Of a DNA stretch of 64,000 nucleotides, positions 1 through 11,259 are shown in pieces. The translations under genes were made by a program, and so were the position numbers. This stretch comes from Polytrichum commune (lineage: Eukaryota > Streptophyta > Polytrichopsida > Polytrichales > Polytrichaceae). The notes under the pieces are model-generated. The model had not been told where the DNA came from and searched no databases. It saw only the letters and a program-made list of their open reading frames with translations. Numbering within the stretch: the stretch's first letter is position 1; each line of letters begins with the position of its first letter. The DNA is taken from NCBI GenBank assembly GCA_950295325.1, contig OX485806.1, forward strand, positions 36,396,001 to 36,460,000, given 5' to 3'.

Positions 1-152
1 TCATGTGACAATAATTGATGAAAACATGTATTGGATGAACTTACACATCCGATGTCAACTTTTTTCTCTAAACTTCATGGTACCCTTTTGTACATCCACA
101 TTTACTTCAAAATTATTGATAGAATTTTTAAATGCACACACTTTAAAATTTA

Positions 153-191
<39 letters not shown>

Positions 192-895
192 TAAAATTTA
201 TCATTTATTATTTATTAAAAAATAAAACAAAACAAAAAACTCTCCCTTATGTATATTCTATGTACACTAATGCCTCAAATAATACCATGTCTTACACTTA
301 CGTTAGTTCGAACATGGTATGAAGAGTCCATCCCCAAGGATTGAGGATAGTTGCAAAACACAATTGTATGAAAATTTAAATTTTCATCCAACAAGTCCAC
401 ACTAATTTTTTCCACTAGAAATTATATTAGGCCACATTTAAAAATAGTGTGGGTAACTGGGAATTAGTATGGATCACACTAATTAGATAAAATAATGTAG
501 TTGCGGATGAACCGGCTGAGTTTGAGAAATAGCAGGTTGAAGTTGAAGACTTTGCGAAAATTATTGATCATTTTAAAATAATCTATGGAATATACCTCAA
601 TTATTTTTTAAGGAAGGACTGAAAGATCACAACATGTAACTGGTTGGACTTGGAAACATAGAGAATTTGACCAACGCTATTAGGATTGTGGGTACTACTA
701 CACAATTGCATTTGACATAATGGTCTTTTGTGTCGAAGTAGCCATTTGCCAAATGGTCACTTTTATACAACCTACAAATACGTGCAAAGCATATAGTAGT
801 TCTATGTAGTATTTGCGCAATAACTATGTACATTAACTGTATACAATAAGTATGTGAAATATATATCTGTAGTAAATATGCGTAGTAATTGTATA
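1..895. other. Gene-free AT-rich stretch with a diverged dispersed repeat
   Basis: No protein-coding signal is convincing. An (AT)n microsatellite lies at about 157-184. The part at about 500-690 resembles two other places in the window (about 14,370-14,420 and 48,650-48,990): all share phrases such as 'atggaatatacctcaa' or 'ggacttggaaacac'. It is therefore an old dispersed repeat of unknown type. No terminal repeats or target duplication could be assigned to it. Confidence 0.5.
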
Positions 896-1299
896 CCGTA
901 GCTCTCTAGTAGCTTGGACACCTTTTTGCTTGATAACTAATTAAAGTGTGGATGTTAGTTAGGCAACCCAAAAATTAATATTCTAAAATTGGTCATATTA
1001 CAAAAGTAATCTAAAATAAGTTAGACATTCATTCCCATTTTATGGTTGTGTGTCAGCCTGACTTGTGGAGCAAATCCATGCTTATATTGTTTTTAAACCA
1101 TGAGTGAGATTTATGCCACGTGAAAGACACTGTTGAAGTTATTTGATGCTACTTTGTTGGATTCCAATGAATGTCACTTGCATTATTATGATTTTAGGCA
1201 CTCTTTGAATTTTTTTTACACTCAACAAAATAAATTTCCCATAAATTTAGGCACCTTTAAAACTAATTATTTTTTGCCCAAGCTGCTAAGGAGCTACAA
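896..1299. mobile_element. TA-flanked MITE, CCGTAG family, copy A
   Basis: The element starts ccgtagctctctagtagc and ends in an imperfect inverted copy (agctgctaaggagctac). TA dinucleotides lie directly outside both ends (894-895 and 1300-1301). It contains no transposase. The better-preserved relative at 7,411-7,845 shares both ends and interior phrases such as 'atattctaaaattgg'. A TA target duplication with short inverted repeats fits a Tc1/mariner-type non-autonomous element, but superfamily assignment rests on this alone. Confidence 0.6.
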
Positions 1300-1301
1300 T
1301 A

Positions 1302-2006
1302 TAATGAATATGTGAAGTATTTATTTGCAATTTATATTCACATTGATATATACATTAAGTATGGGAAGTATTTATCTGCAGTTTATATTTACATTAACTA
1401 TATACATTAAGTATGTGAAGTATTTACCTATAGTAAATATGAACAATAACTATATACAATGAGTATGTGAAGTATTTATGTGCAATAAATATGTGCAGTA
1501 ACTAGGTGAATAATTCCTTCACCGATAACTACATTTTGTACTAAGTTTGTGCACATATTATGTACGTGGAGTCGATGGCTAAAGGCTTGCTTTGGGATCC
1601 ACGAAACCCCGGATTCATGCCCCGATCACACCAAACTTTCCGTCCGGTTCCAACTTTAAAATTGTTGGGGATTATGTTCAGAAATAGATGTTGGCCCACC
1701 ACTTTTCACACTATTACAGCCGGAGATGCCGACGGATGGTGACAAAACTGGCCATCCACTTTGGCTAGGGTACGTAGCACCCTAGATCCTTGGAAATGTC
1801 ATGTCGGACCGTTCCCACATACCCAAATGTACTTTTGAGTATTAAACATGTGTTTAAGGAGTTCACGCCACTTGTATTTAAAACATTTGGTTCCTTGTTG
1901 GATGCCTAAAACCTTGCCTCCAAGGAACGAGTGTATGGGTTGGTTCGCCCCAGCCTACTTAATTAGAACCCTCTAGCTCTACAAGCACTAGATCACCTGC
2001 GGTAAG
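1302..2006. other. Gene-free stretch with short interspersed repeats
   Basis: The first 200 bases hold a loose repeat of 'aagtatgtgaagtatttat' type units (about 1,310-1,500), probably a degenerate minisatellite. The rest, to about 2,006, shows no coding potential, RNA gene or inverted repeat that I could support. Confidence 0.4.
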
Positions 2007-2381
2007 AACTACACTAAATATGATATTTAGTGTCTTATGGTATTTGATGTCGCTATGGTGACTCTTCGGATGGCACTTCTTATGAACAAATATTGTCATG
2101 GACGATGGACGAGTTCATCCATTGGCCAAAACCCTACCTTCTCTTGTCAGCAACTTGTGATGAAATACTGTCGTGGATGATTGACATTTGGATGAAAAAA
2201 CCACCTGGTAAGTGACAGTAAATGCAACACTGTAAATCTAAAATCTCCCCCAAAATTTTACAAGGAATGACCAATATGTTGGGTTTACATTTAGTGTCGG
2301 TGACACTATGAAACCGCGGTTTACAATTAGTATTGAGCAAGACAAATAGAAGCGGTGACACTAAAATATTTTATCTAGTGC
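2007..2381. mobile_element. MITE with palindromic ACTAAATATGATATTTAGT ends, copy A
   Basis: The left end contains cactaaatatgatatttagt, itself nearly palindromic. The right end (gacactaaaatattttatctagtg) is an imperfect inverted copy. A reverse-oriented relative is found at about 33,020-33,394: it matches at both ends and in the middle, for example 'acactaaatgtaa' and 'aagaagtgccat'. Shorter elements with the same ends occur at 42,406-42,603 and 49,848-50,068. No coding capacity. Boundaries are approximate. Confidence 0.55.
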
Positions 2382-2390
2382 AACCGAAAC

Positions 2391-3103
2391 GGTAGACATT
2401 ATACACCCACCTACAAAATTTCGGGGGTAGCCCTCCCATGAATTTTTGAACCCGACCAAAAATTGTTGCATGCCCCACCCAAAAAAACATTGCCCTTGCA
2501 TTATAACCTCACTAGCACTGAGGTTATAATTTTTGTGACTTACAAATTGAAATTTTCTTTGTCATTCTAAAATGACACTTGAATTAGTGTGTTGATTTAG
2601 TATGTATATTCAATAATATTTTAGGTGATGTCGTCTACTTTCACATGTAGACTTAATTACATTCAATCACACTAAACGAGAATGAACTAATATGAAAGTA
2701 GACGACATTACCTAAAAATATTATAAAACATAGATACTACATCAACAATTTCAAATTGTAAGTCACAATAATTATAACCTCAGTGCTAGTGAGGGTATTG
2801 TAATATTTTTGACGTCCAAGTCAATTACATGCTTTATTGACGGTTTCACTTTGATAATGAAATCCCAATCAATTGCTTATTTACCCAATGGAAGTGAACA
2901 TATATATTGGAATTTGGGGGTTCAAGGTGAAGTGCACTCAATATGGGATTTGTAGTCAAGCGGCTTTCAAGAATGCAAGGGCAATGTTTTTTCTGAAGTT
3001 TGGCGGGGCGGGCAACAATTTTCGGTCGGGTTCAAAAGTTTCATGGAAGGGTTGCCCCCACTCAGATTTGAGACCCCCAAAAGTTCCAACTGTTCTTCCT
3101 CTT
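2391..3103. mobile_element. Decayed Mutator-like foldback element, copy 2
   Basis: This is a diverged relative of the foldback element at 11,260-12,600. The inner parts of its arms are inverted copies of each other: cattataacctcactagc at about 2,500 pairs with tataacctcagtgctagtgagg at about 2,770. The outer right arm (2,800-3,085) matches the right arm of the larger copy closely. The left arm has lost roughly 190 bases relative to it. The right terminus is missing, apparently cut where the pogo-like element begins at 3,106. No protein is encoded. Confidence 0.65.
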
Positions 3104-3105
3104 TA

Positions 3106-4419
3106 GTATGACATGCTTGGGAAACACAAAAAATGTCGTATTGTCAAGGTATCGTCTTCTCGTTATTATGACAATTGGCGTAAAATTGTCGTACTATCGA
3201 GGGAATACAAAAACATAAGCAATATGAGCTTAAAAATATATACAACGAATTTAAGCAATATAAATTGTATGAAATAATAACTTACAACTCCAAACAAATA
3301 AAGATATTCTCAAGAACTCTTAAAATAGGAGTTCAAAGATCTCTAGTGTTGCCTACCCAAGTTAGCAACTATCATCTTATCTAAATTCCCTACTAGCTTT
3401 TGAAAACTAATAATTTCATTATCACCAAAATGTAAAGAGTCGTCTAATAAGAAATTAGACAACAATGATGCATGACGTTTAGCATCACTAAGCTTTGTTG
3501 TAGGTGGAGTGCCATCATCCACATCTATTGGATATAAATCAACATTAAGATCAAAGCCTTGTCCATAATTAATTCCCAAAGCAACATCCACCAACTCATC
3601 AGTGCTCAATTCTAGATCAATATTCTCTTCCCATTCCATCTAAATGTAAGTCTCAATTGACATCTCATCATCACCCAATCGAAACTTTGAAATCAAAGCA
3701 CCAAGCTCATCTGATTCTTCTTGCATCCTATTCTTCTCCCTTTCATCAACTAGGGCAAAATCAACACTCCATGTTGTAGGTAATATACGCGCCATCCTCC
3801 AACAATTCATGACTATATGTGCATCCAACTTGCTCCATACTTCATAACTGCACACGACAGCTTGTCTGATGTTGGGCACCACCTTCCTTAAGTCCTTCAA
3901 TGCAGCAACATCATACCATGATAAAACCCACTGCAAAAGTTTCTTCTTGTACTCAATTTTGAAAGATGCTATTATACCTTGATCCAAAGGTTGAACTACC
4001 CTTGTAACATTGGTAGGAAGGAATACCAAAGTCATGTGCGCAAAGATGACAAAGAGAGCACAAAGCAAGAGAGTGCACAAAGATATCGATGATACTCTAT
4101 CACCTGTGTACAAGGCAACATACTAGGCAAGAGGCCACTCTAACCCTAACCGTGTCCATTCTACACTAGTGACCCTAATTATCATTAAGTTCCCAAGTAG
4201 TTCCCAAGTAAAAATGGATGCATTTTAGATATACATAACATAGATGAAAGGAATTTTAGCATTAGTTACCTCTTTAACATGACAAAACGGAGATTCTAAA
4301 TGGCTTATTATCGAGTGTCGTAGTCGTATAAAATAAAAGAGGGGAGTTTTGACCTAAAAAGTTTGGTCGCGCAAAAATGTGTCACAATATTGAGGGTGTC
4401 ATATAAACGACTGTCGTAC
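3106..4419 (-). mobile_element. Decayed pogo/Tigger-like DNA transposon
   Basis: This segment carries a transposase remnant on the minus strand (3,343-4,113). It begins gtatgaca and ends tgtcgtac, a short imperfect inverted repeat with TA on both outer sides (3,104-3,105 and 4,420-4,421), the target duplication usual for Tc1/mariner/pogo elements. At 1.3 kb with only the transposase C-terminal half present, it is internally deleted. Its right end abuts the Harbinger-type element at 4,423. Confidence 0.6.
3343..4113 (-). pseudogene. Tigger/pogo-type DDE transposase, C-terminal fragment
   Basis: Reading on the minus strand from 4,113, one frame runs to a TAG at 3,640-3,642 and continues in the same frame to 3,343, so a single in-frame stop splits about 255 codons. 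The peptide contains FLPTNVTRVVQPLDQGII followed by a basic stretch and NCWRMARILP. These are hallmarks of the end of the DDE_1 (jerky/CENP-B/Tigger) endonuclease domain, which normally reads 'LPPNxTxxxQPLDQGxI'. The segments carrying the first catalytic aspartates and the DNA-binding helices are absent. The C-terminal tail is acidic (GINYGQGFDLNVDL). It is non-functional; the family call is confident, the exact lineage is not. Confidence 0.85.
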
Positions 4420-4422
4420 TAA

Positions 4423-5185
4423 GAGCATCACCACCCATCCTACAAAATGTAGGGTGGATCATCCTCACAATAAGTTCAAGTCACTCGGTTTGCAAGCCGA
4501 GTGACCCACCCATGACTTGTATATAAGGTGATAAAACAAGGAAGAAACAAAAGCAAGATGAATCTCATTGGCACCTTGGAAATCGGAGAGGAATATGGAG
4601 TTTGTCCTTTGTTGTTTAGGGGCCTCCTTTTTTGTTTTGGGGGCGGAGCTCCGACTTGCAAAATGACCCCAATTTGCAAGCCAACCTCAACTTCCAAGCT
4701 GGCCCTACCAACAAATCATCCATTTTGCAGGATGGGTGGGGCACTTTTGCAAGCCGCCTCTCACAATATAAGGGCCGGTTCACACTATGGCCAAACTTCG
4801 AGAGGAGAAGCGTTTGGACCAATGAAAATGCAGAAATGTCCAAAGTTTGTCCTCTCGGCCTTCACACTAGAGGCCGAAGTCCAAAGGACGTCGCCTCCAA
4901 AAGAGCCTAGGTGGCAAACACTTTTAGGAACATATGGCGGGAAGAGTTCGGCCTCTCGAGCCAAGTTTGGGTCGAGCAAAATGCTCGACCCAAACTTCCG
5001 TCGAGAGGCCGAACATTTTTAGCCGTGGATTATTTTAATATACTTTTTCAACCCAAAGGCTTCTCCTCTCGACATAGTCTGGTCTAGAAAAGTGATGCTT
5101 CTCCTCTCGACTTGGGCATAGTGTGAACCGGCCCTAAGTTGAGGTCATCCGTTTTTGAGGATGGGTGGTGAATCTGGTGATGCCC
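4423..5185. mobile_element. PIF/Harbinger (Tourist-like) element carrying a nested element
   Basis: Ends are gagcatcaccacccatcc on the left and ggtggtgaatctggtgatgccc on the right, an imperfect inverted repeat. TAA flanks both sides (4,420-4,422 and 5,186-5,188), as expected for PIF/Harbinger MITEs. The body includes a perfect short hairpin (gtcactcgg ... ccgagtgac, about 4,470-4,505). A second TAA-flanked element occupies 4,772-5,134; without it this outer element would be about 397 bp. Short open frames inside are not considered genes. Confidence 0.8.
4772..5134. mobile_element. Tourist-like MITE nested in another MITE
   Basis: Terminal inverted repeats read gggccggttcacactatg on both ends, and TAA flanks each side (4,769-4,771 and 5,135-5,137). 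The centre is a strong palindrome: about 4,945-5,010 folds on gttcggcctctcga / tcgagaggccgaac and ggtcgagca / tgctcgacc. The element lies within the Harbinger-type element at 4,423-5,185 and so inserted later. It encodes no transposase. Confidence 0.85.
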
Positions 5186-5239
5186 TAAGCTAACGAGGTG
5201 AGAGTATTGTACGCCACCGGGGGACATTGTGCATGTGAC

Positions 5240-5301
5240 TCACGCGTCCACGTGCTATCTTAGGACACTCACGCGTCCACATGCTATCTTAGGACACTCA
5301 T
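5240..5301. repeat. Two-unit 31-bp tandem repeat
   Basis: The unit cacgcgtccacgtgctatct plus taggacact occurs twice in tandem with one base change (acgtgc versus acatgc). It has no other recognisable function. Confidence 0.8.
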
Positions 5302-5629
5302 TGGCACTTATAGGCACCAGGCATGGATGCTCCTGGGTGCACTTTCCAAGCAGGTGCAATGTAGTACCATGGATAAGGAGCCACCGTATATCTGTACGTC
5401 GAATTGAACAAATTGGCACACCGTTCGTTTCTCACAATTGGACTTTCGTTGATGGTAGTCAAATTGAAATGCAATGCCGTGGAGCAAAAGCCACATCATT
5501 TGGCATGGAAATCCGAGAAGATCTTACGGTTGCAAATCTTGATTTCCCCATGTGTTTGTATTTTTTTAATTTGGTAGAAATGGGAATGAGTCAATTGCAC
5601 CAGAAGATGGCTTTTTCCCATGATCTAAT

Positions 5630-6135
5630 TTGATGGTTCAACTTCCATGATCCGATTTCTTTAAAAATCAATTTACAAAGCTTTTGCCCCCCCCCCCCAT
5701 GAGGTGTACAGCAAATGTGGACCAAGAGGAATGACCATGCATGTATCAAAAAACAAATGTGCTGATTCTTTTAATATATGTCCAAAAAGGGAATTTCAAG
5801 TTTGACCATTCTTTGGTCTCCTCTTGTCTTCATCTTCTCTTCCCCCAAAAAATTTCATTAAAATTTCATTATAACAATATTTCTTTGCCATGGGTCCTCT
5901 CCTTTTTTCTACCAGAACACCTCTTTTGCCTCTCCCACCGCAAAACCTATTGGACCATGTCAATGGATAATGTGGGCCATAAAATATGACTTTTGGGGAC
6001 TTCGAACTTCATGGTCACTCTAACATTTTTTCCTTGGTGTAAACCAAAGTGGTCACGGGACGAGTTCAACATTCAACCACATATTTTACAAGGCCTTGGG
6101 ACGACTTCATGGTCCATGATGTAAACAACCCCTGA
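5630..6135. mobile_element. Diverged relative of the 45 kb Harbinger-type element
   Basis: Blocks match the element at 45,045-46,173 in order and orientation: the part around aatgtggaccaagaggaatgacca, the stretch ctcccaccgcaaaacctattgg, and the right end cttcatggtccatgatgtaaac. The left terminal repeat is poorly preserved, and a run of about 14 C lies near 5,686. It is shorter because the middle is missing. No coding capacity. Confidence 0.6.
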
Positions 6136-6158
6136 AGCACACACAAAGACCTCCGTAA

Positions 6159-6427
6159 CACTCCATTAATACGTTTAACATGGAGTTGCCACACAATATT
6201 AGTAGCATATCTCCCATACTTGTTGTGCCAATGGGTTGGACTTCCCATGTAGAGGCAACTTGTGAAAACCTTGATATTTTTATTTTTTACTTTTTACTTT
6301 AAGATGACTCCATGGAGCTCCATTAATACGTTTAACATGGAGTTGCCACATAATGTTAGCAGCATATCTCACATACTTGTTGTGCCAATGGCTTGACTTT
6401 CCATGTTGGGGCAGCTTGTGAAAACTT
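6159..6427. repeat. Direct duplication of a ~113-bp unit
   Basis: Two copies (about 6,159-6,275 and 6,314-6,427) share ctccattaatacgtttaac, 'atggagttgccaca' and 'cttgttgtgccaatgg'. Each is followed by a T/A-rich run. A Tc1-like or other origin is not evident. Confidence 0.75.
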
Positions 6428-6778
6428 TTTTTTTTCTACTTTGGAATGACGGGATGTGTGTAATCTCACTCTATGTAGGGTCAAAAACACTCTTACTCAA
6501 AAGATGTACAGTATAAGGATTTCATATAAAGGTAAAAAGCAATCGAGTTTTCAAAATTAAAAAGAAAACAAGAACACATTTGGGTTCTTCTCACGTTTGC
6601 TTGTCTGTAAGGTGTGTGTCTATTTGGCCTCCATGATTAAGTGCCCCAAACAAGGCGAGTTCCTAGTGTGCCACTTTTGAGGATCGGATTCCTCAAGCAT
6701 ATATTGGAATTCTAACAAGCCCGAAGCATAATGATTTTATGGGTCACCAACCAATGTTGACTTTCATTACATCGATCG

Positions 6779-7104
6779 CACTTAGGGCCAAGTTCCATGT
6801 GCCGGTCCCGGTCCGTTTTTTTCAAAATAAATGGGTGGGTCGGTGAAAAGAGGGTGGTGCCATGTGCCCATCCTTCTCACCCAAGGACCGGTGCCCCCCA
6901 TGGATGGGTGTCCCACATTTTGTGTTGTGCAAGAACGGGTGCCAAAGAACCGGCGGTCCTAACGGTCACAAGAAGGACATGTGCCGGTTAGAAAGCTCAG
7001 GTGACCGGATCGGCCGGTCACCTAGGGTACACCCTTGGATACTAAAGGCCGCTTTGTTCTTCTAGTCCCTTCTTTTGAGTGGACATGGAACTTGGCCCTA
7101 AGTG
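6779..7104. mobile_element. MITE with near-perfect inverted ends
   Basis: The left end reads cacttagggccaagttccatg and the right end is its inverted copy, catggaacttggccctaagtg. The interior is GC-richer and contains further inverted pieces (ccggtc/gaccgg). The symmetry extends into the flanks, so the target duplication (TTA/TAA or none) cannot be placed. PIF/Harbinger type is the likeliest assignment by similarity to the other GGGCC-ended elements here. Confidence 0.65.
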
Positions 7105-7410
7105 TGGGTGGAAATTAACATGGCCCACTGTATTTTGTGTGGGTTGAAAATTAGGGTGGATTAGAGATACATAAATTATTTGAAGTTGAATGTAAATTGA
7201 TGCAATGTCTTCAAATTTTGATATATTATTTGCAGCCCGCAATAATTTATGCTCGTGCAAAACATGTTGATTCTTTGATCTTGGTTTTGATCATGTAAAG
7301 TTTTGTGTTCAAAAATGGCATGGGTCAAGAAAAGTTACAAAGACCAAAACAATGGTGGGCCACAACAATAGGTTCAAAAGACGTAGTTACAAGTCTTTCA
7401 AATAAGAATA

Positions 7411-7845
7411 CCGTAGTTCTCTAGTAGCTTGGGCACCTTTCTGCCTCATAATTTATTAACGTGCGAAAGTAAGTTAGGCAGCCCATAACATAATATTCTA
7501 AAATTGGGTAGATTCAAGAATTCATTTAGAATAAGTTAGACACTCATTCCCGTTTGCTTGTCTCATTCCCGTATTTGTGGTATTGTGTCAGCATGACTTG
7601 TGGAGCAAATTCATGCGTGTATTGTTTCTAGACCAAGTGAGATTGATGCCCGCGTGAAGGCATTGTTTGAAGTTAATTGATGCTACTTGTTGGATTGCAG
7701 TGAATGTCACTTGAATTATCGTGATTTTAGGCACTCTTTGAATGTTATTTCTTTTTTGGGGGGACACTCAATGAAATTAATCTCCCAGAAATTTAGGCAC
7801 CTTTGAAATCATTAATTTTCTACCCAAGCTACTAGAGAGCTACGG
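7411..7845. mobile_element. TA-flanked MITE, CCGTAG family, copy B
   Basis: It starts ccgtagttctctagtagctt and ends aagctactagagagctacgg, a long inverted repeat. TA flanks both ends (7,409-7,410 and 7,846-7,847). The interior matches copy A at 896-1,299. It is non-coding and probably a Tc1/mariner-type non-autonomous element. Confidence 0.75.
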
Positions 7846-8442
7846 TAACTTCATATTTATTGCTTTGTCTTTTATGAAAAGTATTATCATAGTTCTTCAA
7901 AATAGGTAGATGCACAGATACATAAACCAATAAATAAACATATAATGACAACATTTTCAAGAGAGGGACATTTCAAGATTTTACCGGCAAGATCATGCTA
8001 GCATGATTTGGATTATCATAAAATGTGCTTACGTTACTTCAAAGTGTCCCGATTGAGGGACTTTGGAGTATAAATTACAAGGCGGAATTAGTCATCTACC
8101 CCGCAATGAACTTTACCAACCTCGGTGAATTTTTTGTTTTTTTGTTTTTCCTTAAATGTTTTTTTTTTGGGGGGGGTTGATGTGGGCTAGGTCCGGCATG
8201 TTGCCATGCTTTAGGTGGGGCCAAAAAGTGCATTCATGCATTAACAAACAAACTATGTATTACACAAACAATACCATGCCAGACATTTTTGGTTCTCGTA
8301 TTTCAAATCATATTGAAAAAAGTTGAACTCCCTTGCAATGTACACAGATCTTTGAATGCTCCTAAGTATATTGCAAGTATACTCTATCAAATTCTCAAAG
8401 GAGTGGCCATAATAATAACACGCAAATATTGTTGGGCTTTGG
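7846..8442. other. Gene-free stretch
   Basis: AT-rich sequence with T and G homopolymers near 8,160-8,177. No open frame, RNA gene or paired terminal repeats could be supported. Confidence 0.4.
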
Positions 8443-8639
8443 CATGTGCATAACCTTGGGGGGTTTCGTGCAAAGTTAGTCCCTCCTTTATGAGTAAAAA
8501 ATGTTTGTTTTCAAGTCCGCTCCAAAGCAAAATTTTAGAAGATCAAAATTCACCATTTTATTGGAGTTGAAAATGGACATCACCATTCAAAAATAAAGAG
8601 ACCACCCCTGAATCCAAACTCCCCAAGGTTAGGCACATG
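8443..8639. mobile_element. Short MITE-like inverted-repeat element
   Basis: The left end catgtgcataaccttgggg and right end ccccaaggttaggcacatg are inverted copies with one mismatch. The 197-bp element is non-coding. A target duplication could not be defined, so the superfamily is open. Confidence 0.55.
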
Positions 8640-10751
8640 TCATGGCAATTATTCTTATACCTTAGATCTACCAAACCGTATCTTAAAACCGACATGTCTG
8701 AACCCTATTTATGTGTAGAGGAATCTGCATGAAATAAGGTGAACTTCAAACTTTTTGAGGGAGTGTCCATTAATAATCGGATGGTTCACAAAAAAAAGAC
8801 CTTGTGGAGCATGCAACCAAAATTTTCAACCAAATACCTAGAGTATCTAGAAGCTACAAGTTTCATTCAGACAAAGATTCGTTGTGGCGGTATTTTTTTC
8901 ATAACACCTACAAGGGGATAATACTCAAATCCTTGCCCATAAAGTTGGATGTTGATTCATCCCATGCTAAGTTCACTTTACTCATTGGAGTCTTTGATCT
9001 CAATTTAGGGGTTTCTTCTAGCAATTCCCAAAAATTAGGATAGTTATCAATGTTTTTATCCCCCCTCTCGTCCCCCACTAGGTGTTTGTGAACATATAGC
9101 CTATTGTGTATATGCGATTTTGTCCATGAGGAAGGTAAAAACACAAAGAACTAGTCAATAGCCATAGAAGTTTATTTTTTAACGATTAGACTATGAAAAT
9201 GGCATGAGAGTCCCCAATTAGTCTGCATTGTTTATGGTGTTTAGTGCCACTTATTATGTTTTATATCCGTTTATTGAGTATGTAATATTCTACCTAGCAA
9301 AGCCATTTATGTTGTATAATGTCCGAACAACCTATTGAATTTGTTCTAGTGAAAATGGAACTGCTAATCAAGAAGTTATTGCATTGCGTAGTTTCAAATA
9401 GCAAGTGATGCTAAATACCGTCAACGATGTAGTAGGATCAAGTTGAAATGAATCGGCCCTCAATTTGTAAGGCACTTGTTTTTACTTAAAGCCCTTCATC
9501 CATGTTGGATGAGTTTACCTATACGTCACAAACCCCAATCCGTTTTGTTACCCCACCAACTTGTGATCTAATTGAAATATTACATGCCTCACAACATGAT
9601 ATTACTCATGGACCAACCATGTTTGTGTGGGGTGGGCAGATCCCAACAATACTGTTAAAGGATTCCACAAGCTATTGGGAGCTTAGTATGAATCCCAGTC
9701 TCTCCATGCATGGTTTCAATGCTAATTAGAAAGAGAACAAACAGAGGATTTTGAATAATGTTATGAATTCATTGGTGGCCCATATCGAGTCATTGTACGT
9801 ATTCAACTCCATTTCTATTACACGATTTTTTTTAGGGGGGCTCTCAAGTTCCCTTTCTAGATATAAGGCATGTGTGCCTAAAGGGGTGCTTTTAACATTC
9901 CAATATATTTAGGGTTTTGACACATCAAAACCACTTACATGAATGCATTAGCAATTAAAACGAGGAGCATGAACACATGTATTACTAATTTTGGAATCAA
10001 AGTCAATGTCTTATTGTAGAGTTGTTTGTATGTTGGCTGAGCTCCCTCCCAGGCAAGAACGTGGTAAATGTTTTTGACTCATTTTTGCTAATCTACATTT
10101 AGCCGGAGGCAATTAGAATTAGGACCACATTTGGTACCAAAACTACGAGTTAGTTGGAGGTTAAGCCAATGGCAACCCTTGGATTTAGATGTTTAAACAG
10201 TGAACGGTAATCTTGAGGGGTATTAGGTGCAAATAACGTGACTTTCCTTCCACTCATAAAGCACTTCCAAAGTTCATGTAAGTATAAAGATGTGCATATT
10301 TGCAAAGAATATGAGACTAAGTAGAAGGGAATTCGGTGGAAATTTGGGCCTGGAGAGGAGGCTTGTGGCCCATTCTGTGCCCCTCCATACTTTCAACGCC
10401 CAGCGACCAGCCGAATCTTGTTGCTTTAAATTTGGAATGCTTCCCAATACAGACAGCTCTACAAGAAGCCCAAGGGTTAACCCCCCATGCAATAACAAAT
10501 TGGCATGTACTTACCTCAAACCTAAAACAATGTGTATATTTTACTAAAAAAGATAACGTTTTCCCACGATTTATGGAAAAGAAAAGGGAAAATGGAAGAA
10601 ATTGCCCAAAAGTACGATGAATGGTAGATTTATTATGGTATCCATGTAGGCCGCTCACCCACTAGGCTCTAGATAATAGTGGGTTGGAGGTGTTCTCGTG
10701 TAGATAAACAAAACCAACCAACCGACCACAGATTGGTGGCCTATTAGAATG
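8640..10751. other. Long gene-free stretch
   Basis: About 2.1 kb without a supportable gene. Small open frames occur on both strands (for example around 9,502-9,729 and 10,290-10,660), but none shows a recognisable domain or an exon-like structure. Degenerate pieces of the ACTAAAT-ended MITE family may lie near 9,230-9,430 ('tttagtgccacttatta'). Confidence 0.4.
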
Positions 10752-10763
10752 TGGAGGGCCATG

Positions 10764-10961
10764 TCCGGTATCTTCAAGGCACTAGTGGCTAGCTAGGAAC
10801 TAGTATAGTGTGTCACTATAGTGCCCATCCTCGAAAGGGGAGAGTAGTACTGCCCCAATGTCCCCTTGTCTGGTGGGCATAGGGTCATTGACATTACGAA
10901 CGCACACTTTATTCACGCCGGCCCCTTGCTTAAAAGGGACCGGAGTTTCTATCTATCTATC
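10764..10961 (+). mobile_element. Short retroposon with (TCTA)n tail and 12-bp TSD
   Basis: A 198-bp segment ends in ttctatctatctatct and is bounded by the direct repeat tggagggccatg (10,752-10,763 and 10,962-10,973). Just before the tail is a hairpin, ccggcccctt / aaaagggaccgg. A simple-repeat tail, a 3' hairpin and a 12-bp target duplication fit the truncated 3' end of a LINE, or a SINE mobilised by one. There are no pol III boxes that I can support and no coding sequence. Confidence 0.7.
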
Positions 10962-11259
10962 TGGAGGGCCATGGCCATGGGTTGCTAGACTTTCATGAGC
11001 CCACTAAACATAAGAAAGAGCATAGTTGGTTGACACATGCAAACATTAAACACTTCAAATAGCAATAGTTGGTTGGCACATACGAAGACTACCCCACTAG
11101 ATTCCATCTACATTTGGCCTTATTCCCACCATAATCTGGTGGGCAAGTGGCCTACATGGAGACTCGCCCTTACCCTACCCCCTACGACCACCACCTCTTA
11201 CCATAGTCCCTAGGTAGCCTAGCCCCCACCCATAAGCACCTAGACCCCAAGTGGCCCTT

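Noticed and set aside
4138-4150. ctaaccctaacc as telomere-like sequence
   Set aside because: Too short; no array of plant telomeric units is present.
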